Part shown: piece after piece, positions 30,274-32,478 of the stretch | Position numbering within the stretch: the first letter of the stretch is position 1 | Layout of the letters: each line of letters starts with the position of its first letter | Origin: Anaerolineae bacterium | GTDB lineage: Bacteria > Chloroflexota > Anaerolineae > DRVO01 | Length of the DNA stretch: 32,478 nt | Assembly (NCBI GenBank): GCA_012719195.1 | Contig: JAAYAV010000201.1 | Span: 1-32,478 of the forward strand | Reading direction: 5' to 3' | Made by a program: the position numbers and the translations under genes | Notes under the pieces: generated by a model | Databases searched by the model: none | The model's input: the letters and a program-made list of their open reading frames with translations, nothing else | Told to the model about the DNA's origin: nothing

Positions 30274-31989
30274 GTGTCCAATCGACGCCTGCTGCTCACC
30301 GCCATCCTGGTGGCGGTGAGCTTGGCATTAGCCCTGGCGCCCATACCCGCCCTGGCCGAAGGGGAGACGGTGCACGTCGTCACCTGGGGCGAGACGTTGA
30401 GCAGCATCGCCGAACGCTACAACGTGTCGCTGGAGGAGCTGTTGCGGGTTAACGCCCTGCCCAACGCTCACTTGATCCAGGCTGGGCAAGTGCTGGTGAT
30501 CCCCACCGGGCAGCCGACGGAGGCACCCGCCGCACCGGTGCCGCCCTCCGGATCCGGCCGCACCCACGTGGTGAGCTTCGGCGAGTCGCTCTTCGCTATT
30601 GCCCTCAACTATGGCGTAGACATGTACGAGCTGGCTGCGGCCAACGGCATCGCAAACCCCGATATCATCCGACCGGGTCAGACTCTGATCATCCCTGGCC
30701 AAGGCGCGCCCACGGATGCGCCGCCCCCTGCGGAGCCGCCCCCACCTGGGGCACCCGCCGCGTCGCGTCAGCACGTGGTCAGCTATGGGGAGACCCTCAT
30801 CGGCATCGCGCTGCAGTACGGTGTCTCCCTAGATCGGATCAGCGCCGTGAACGGCATCACCAACCCCTCGCTGATCTACCCCGGTCAGACGCTGCAGATC
30901 CCATCTGCCGATGGAAGCGGTAACGGGACCACCCTGCCCCAACCCACACCGACCGAAGCGCCGGTACCGGTAGCCGGGAGCGCTGCACCGGGCGTCTGCG
31001 TCCACGCCGTACACCAGGACACCAACGCCGTCATGGACGCCGTCCAGGGCCTCAACTTCGGTTGGATCAAGCAGCAGGTGGAGTGGAAGATCATCGAGCC
31101 CTCCAAGGGCGACATCCGCTGGGACATGCTGGACCCGGTGGTCAACGCAGCCGCCGAGCGCGGTCTCAACGTGCTCTTCAGCGTCGTCAAGGCCCCCATC
31201 TGGGCCCGCCCCGCCGACAGCGACCTCACAGTGGACGGTCCGCCCACCCATCCCGGCGACTATGCAGACTTCGTTGGCGCCCTTGCCGCCCGATATCAGG
31301 GACGGGTACAGGCCTACGAGATCTGGAATGAGCAGAACCTCTGGTACGAGTGGGGCGGCAAGGGAAGGCTCTCCGCCGGGGAGTACGTCGAGTTGTTGCG
31401 CGTCGCTCACGACAGGATCAAGGCCACCGATCCGGCCGCGCTGGTGATCAGCGGAGGCCTGACACCAACCGGCGTCAATGACGGCTACCTGGCCTTCGAC
31501 GACGTGCACTACCTCGGGCAGATGTACGCTGCCGGCGCCGCCAACTACTTCGACGTACTGGGCGCGCACCCCAGCGGCTACAACAATCCGCCCGATGACA
31601 CGCCCTCCCATAACAGCACCGACACAACCGAGTTCAAGGGGCACTGGAGCTTCTACTACCGTCGCTACGAGCAACTCCGTGACGTCATGGCCCTGCACGG
31701 AGACGGCCACAAGCAGATGTGGTTCACTGAGTTCGGCTGGTCCTCTCAGGAGGAGCCGCCCTTGGGCTACGAGTACGCCGCTGACAACTCCGAGGATGAG
31801 CAAGCCCGCTACCTCCTGCGAGCCTTCGAGATGGCACGGCAGCAGGGCTATGTTGGCGTGATGTTCGTCTGGAACCTGAACTTCGCCTCCGTGGCCGGCT
31901 CCGCCGATGAGAAGGCCGGCTTCAGCATCGTCCGCGCCGATGGCTACCCGCGCCCGGCCTACCTGGCGCTGGCCGCCATGCCCCGCTAG
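30274..31989 (+). CDS. Secreted protein with three LysM domains and a glycoside-hydrolase-like (GH39/cellulase-type) barrel, 571 aa
   Basis: A signal peptide (NRRLLLTAILVAVSLALA, cleavage likely after PALA near residue 29) leads to three LysM repeats with Pro/Ala-rich spacers. The repeats are VHVVTWGETLSSIA through VLVIP, THVVSFGESLFAIA through LIIP, and QHVVSYGETLIGIA through LQIP. LysM binds N-acetylglucosamine polymers such as peptidoglycan. From about residue 245 a TIM-barrel hydrolase-like domain follows, with candidate acid/base Glu in AYEIWNEQN and candidate nucleophile Glu in MWFTEFGWS. The combination suggests a wall-anchored glycosidase. GTG 30274 gives the signal peptide directly; a TTG at 30211 would add a non-signal-like extension. 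No ideal ribosome-binding site is visible. Confidence 0.87.
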   Translation: MSNRRLLLTAILVAVSLALALAPIPALAEGETVHVVTWGETLSSIAERYNVSLEELLRVNALPNAHLIQAGQVLVIPTGQPTEAPAAPVPPSGSGRTHVVSFGESLFAIALNYGVDMYELAAANGIANPDIIRPGQTLIIPGQGAPTDAPPPAEPPPPGAPAASRQHVVSYGETLIGIALQYGVSLDRISAVNGITNPSLIYPGQTLQIPSADGSGNGTTLPQPTPTEAPVPVAGSAAPGVCVHAVHQDTNAVMDAVQGLNFGWIKQQVEWKIIEPSKGDIRWDMLDPVVNAAAERGLNVLFSVVKAPIWARPADSDLTVDGPPTHPGDYADFVGALAARYQGRVQAYEIWNEQNLWYEWGGKGRLSAGEYVELLRVAHDRIKATDPAALVISGGLTPTGVNDGYLAFDDVHYLGQMYAAGAANYFDVLGAHPSGYNNPPDDTPSHNSTDTTEFKGHWSFYYRRYEQLRDVMALHGDGHKQMWFTEFGWSSQEEPPLGYEYAADNSEDEQARYLLRAFEMARQQGYVGVMFVWNLNFASVAGSADEKAGFSIVRADGYPRPAYLALAAMPR

Positions 31990-31996
31990 GCCCGCA

Positions 31997-32478
31997 ATGC
32001 GACTTCGCTGCCTACACCAAGCCGTCGCGATAGCGCTGGCGCTGCTCACGTTAGGCCTGGCCGCCTGCTCTCCGTCGGCCAGGCCTACCCCGGCTCCGAT
32101 CGGCCTGTCCGGACGACTTCTGCCTCCCTACAACGAGGGGGCGCTGGCCGACGCCGCGCGGCCCAGCCAGCGCGTCGCCGCGCCGGTGGCAACCGCCGCT
32201 CCCATGGTCGTCGTCGAGCCGACTGCAGTGCCCAAGCAGGACCGCGTCAATGTCCTGCTCCTCGGCGTGGATGAGCGCGAGACCTGGAGCGAGGGACCCC
32301 CACGCACCGATGCCCTCATGCTTGCTTCCGCTGATCCTGCGACGGGCCAGGTCTCAGTCCTGTCTCTGCCCCGAGACCTGTGGGTGAGCATCCCCGGCTT
32401 CGGTCCAGAGCGCATCAACGTCGCCTACCGGGTCGCCGAAATGACCGCGCCCGGCACCGGACCGGACACAGCCGCCGC
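31997..32478 (+). CDS. LCP-family (LytR-CpsA-Psr) lipoprotein, 3'-truncated by window edge
   Basis: About 160 residues are visible. LCP enzymes attach glycopolymers (teichoic acids, capsules) to peptidoglycan outside the cell. The start is a signal peptide with a lipobox LAAC (Cys24), so this member would be a lipoprotein rather than the usual membrane-helix-anchored form. A Pro/Ala-rich linker follows, then the LCP domain opening VNVLLLGVDER, the RTDALMLASAD strand and VLSLPRDLWVSIPG, whose Arg and Asp bind the polyprenyl pyrophosphate and metal. ATG 31997 lies 7 bases after the LysM-protein stop. Together with the glycan cluster and sortase this supports a decorated single-membrane wall. 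Confidence 0.88.
   Translation, partial: MRLRCLHQAVAIALALLTLGLAACSPSARPTPAPIGLSGRLLPPYNEGALADAARPSQRVAAPVATAAPMVVVEPTAVPKQDRVNVLLLGVDERETWSEGPPRTDALMLASADPATGQVSVLSLPRDLWVSIPGFGPERINVAYRVAEMTAPGTGPDTAA

Noticed and set aside
1-32478. CRISPR array, tRNA or insertion sequence
   Set aside because: No spaced direct repeats, cloverleaf genes, transposase frames or terminal inverted repeats were seen on either strand.

Overview
This is a GC-rich, densely packed bacterial window. Almost every gene lies on the plus strand, many start and stop codons overlap, and many starts are TTG or GTG. The gene content suggests a Chloroflexota (Anaerolineae-like) genome: a sigma-54 factor with a zinc-ribbon insertion, a class D/E-type sortase, an LCP-family protein, a LysM plus glycosidase exoprotein, a heptose-type glycan cluster without visible lipid A genes, and an FtsZ with a canonical C-terminal tail. 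The phylum is inferred from gene style and was not tested by any search.

Layout. (1) 1-1703: the 3' part of a sugar-phosphate isomerase/epimerase-like TIM barrel, a shared hairpin terminator, and a convergent EamA-type transporter. (2) 1925-3649: a nucleoside (uridine-type) kinase with a ThrRS-like N-terminal half, closed by a strong terminator. (3) 3783-7335: a translation-centred operon of release factor RF1, its methyltransferase PrmC, the tRNA t6A enzyme TsaC/Sua5, RpiB and a small membrane protein. (4) 7343-14400: a surface-glycan operon with a GT4, a GT9 heptosyltransferase-like enzyme, a WecG/TagA GT26, split HldE kinase and nucleotidyltransferase halves, a MurJ flippase, a sortase and a small basic membrane protein.

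(5) 14434-30010 is the most interesting part. A sigma-54 operon (rpoN, an NtrB-like kinase with an extracytoplasmic solute-binding-like sensor, and an NtrC-like activator) is preceded by a textbook -24/-12 sigma-54 promoter. A second sigma-54 promoter lies just after the activator gene and faces a single-domain response regulator, a two-helix membrane protein, a giant cytoplasmic protein of about 48 TPR units (2073 aa), and a translationally overlapping clan-CD (gingipain/caspase-fold) peptidase candidate. A third sigma-54 site, sharing an identical 15-base core with the rpoN promoter, lies inside the 3' end of the peptidase gene and faces a coiled-coil protein and ftsZ. Read together, these look like a self-contained sigma-54 regulon linking an envelope sensor to a giant TPR scaffold, a cytoplasmic caspase-like protease and the cell-division tubulin. 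This regulon is inferred from promoter motifs and gene order.

(6) 30036-32478: a small unknown protein, a secreted triple-LysM glycoside-hydrolase-like protein, and the start of an LCP lipoprotein cut by the window edge. I found no tRNA, rRNA, CRISPR array, insertion sequence or gene-free stretch over 300 bases. The longest gap, 1704-1924 between divergent genes, holds one small palindrome and no promoter I can defend.
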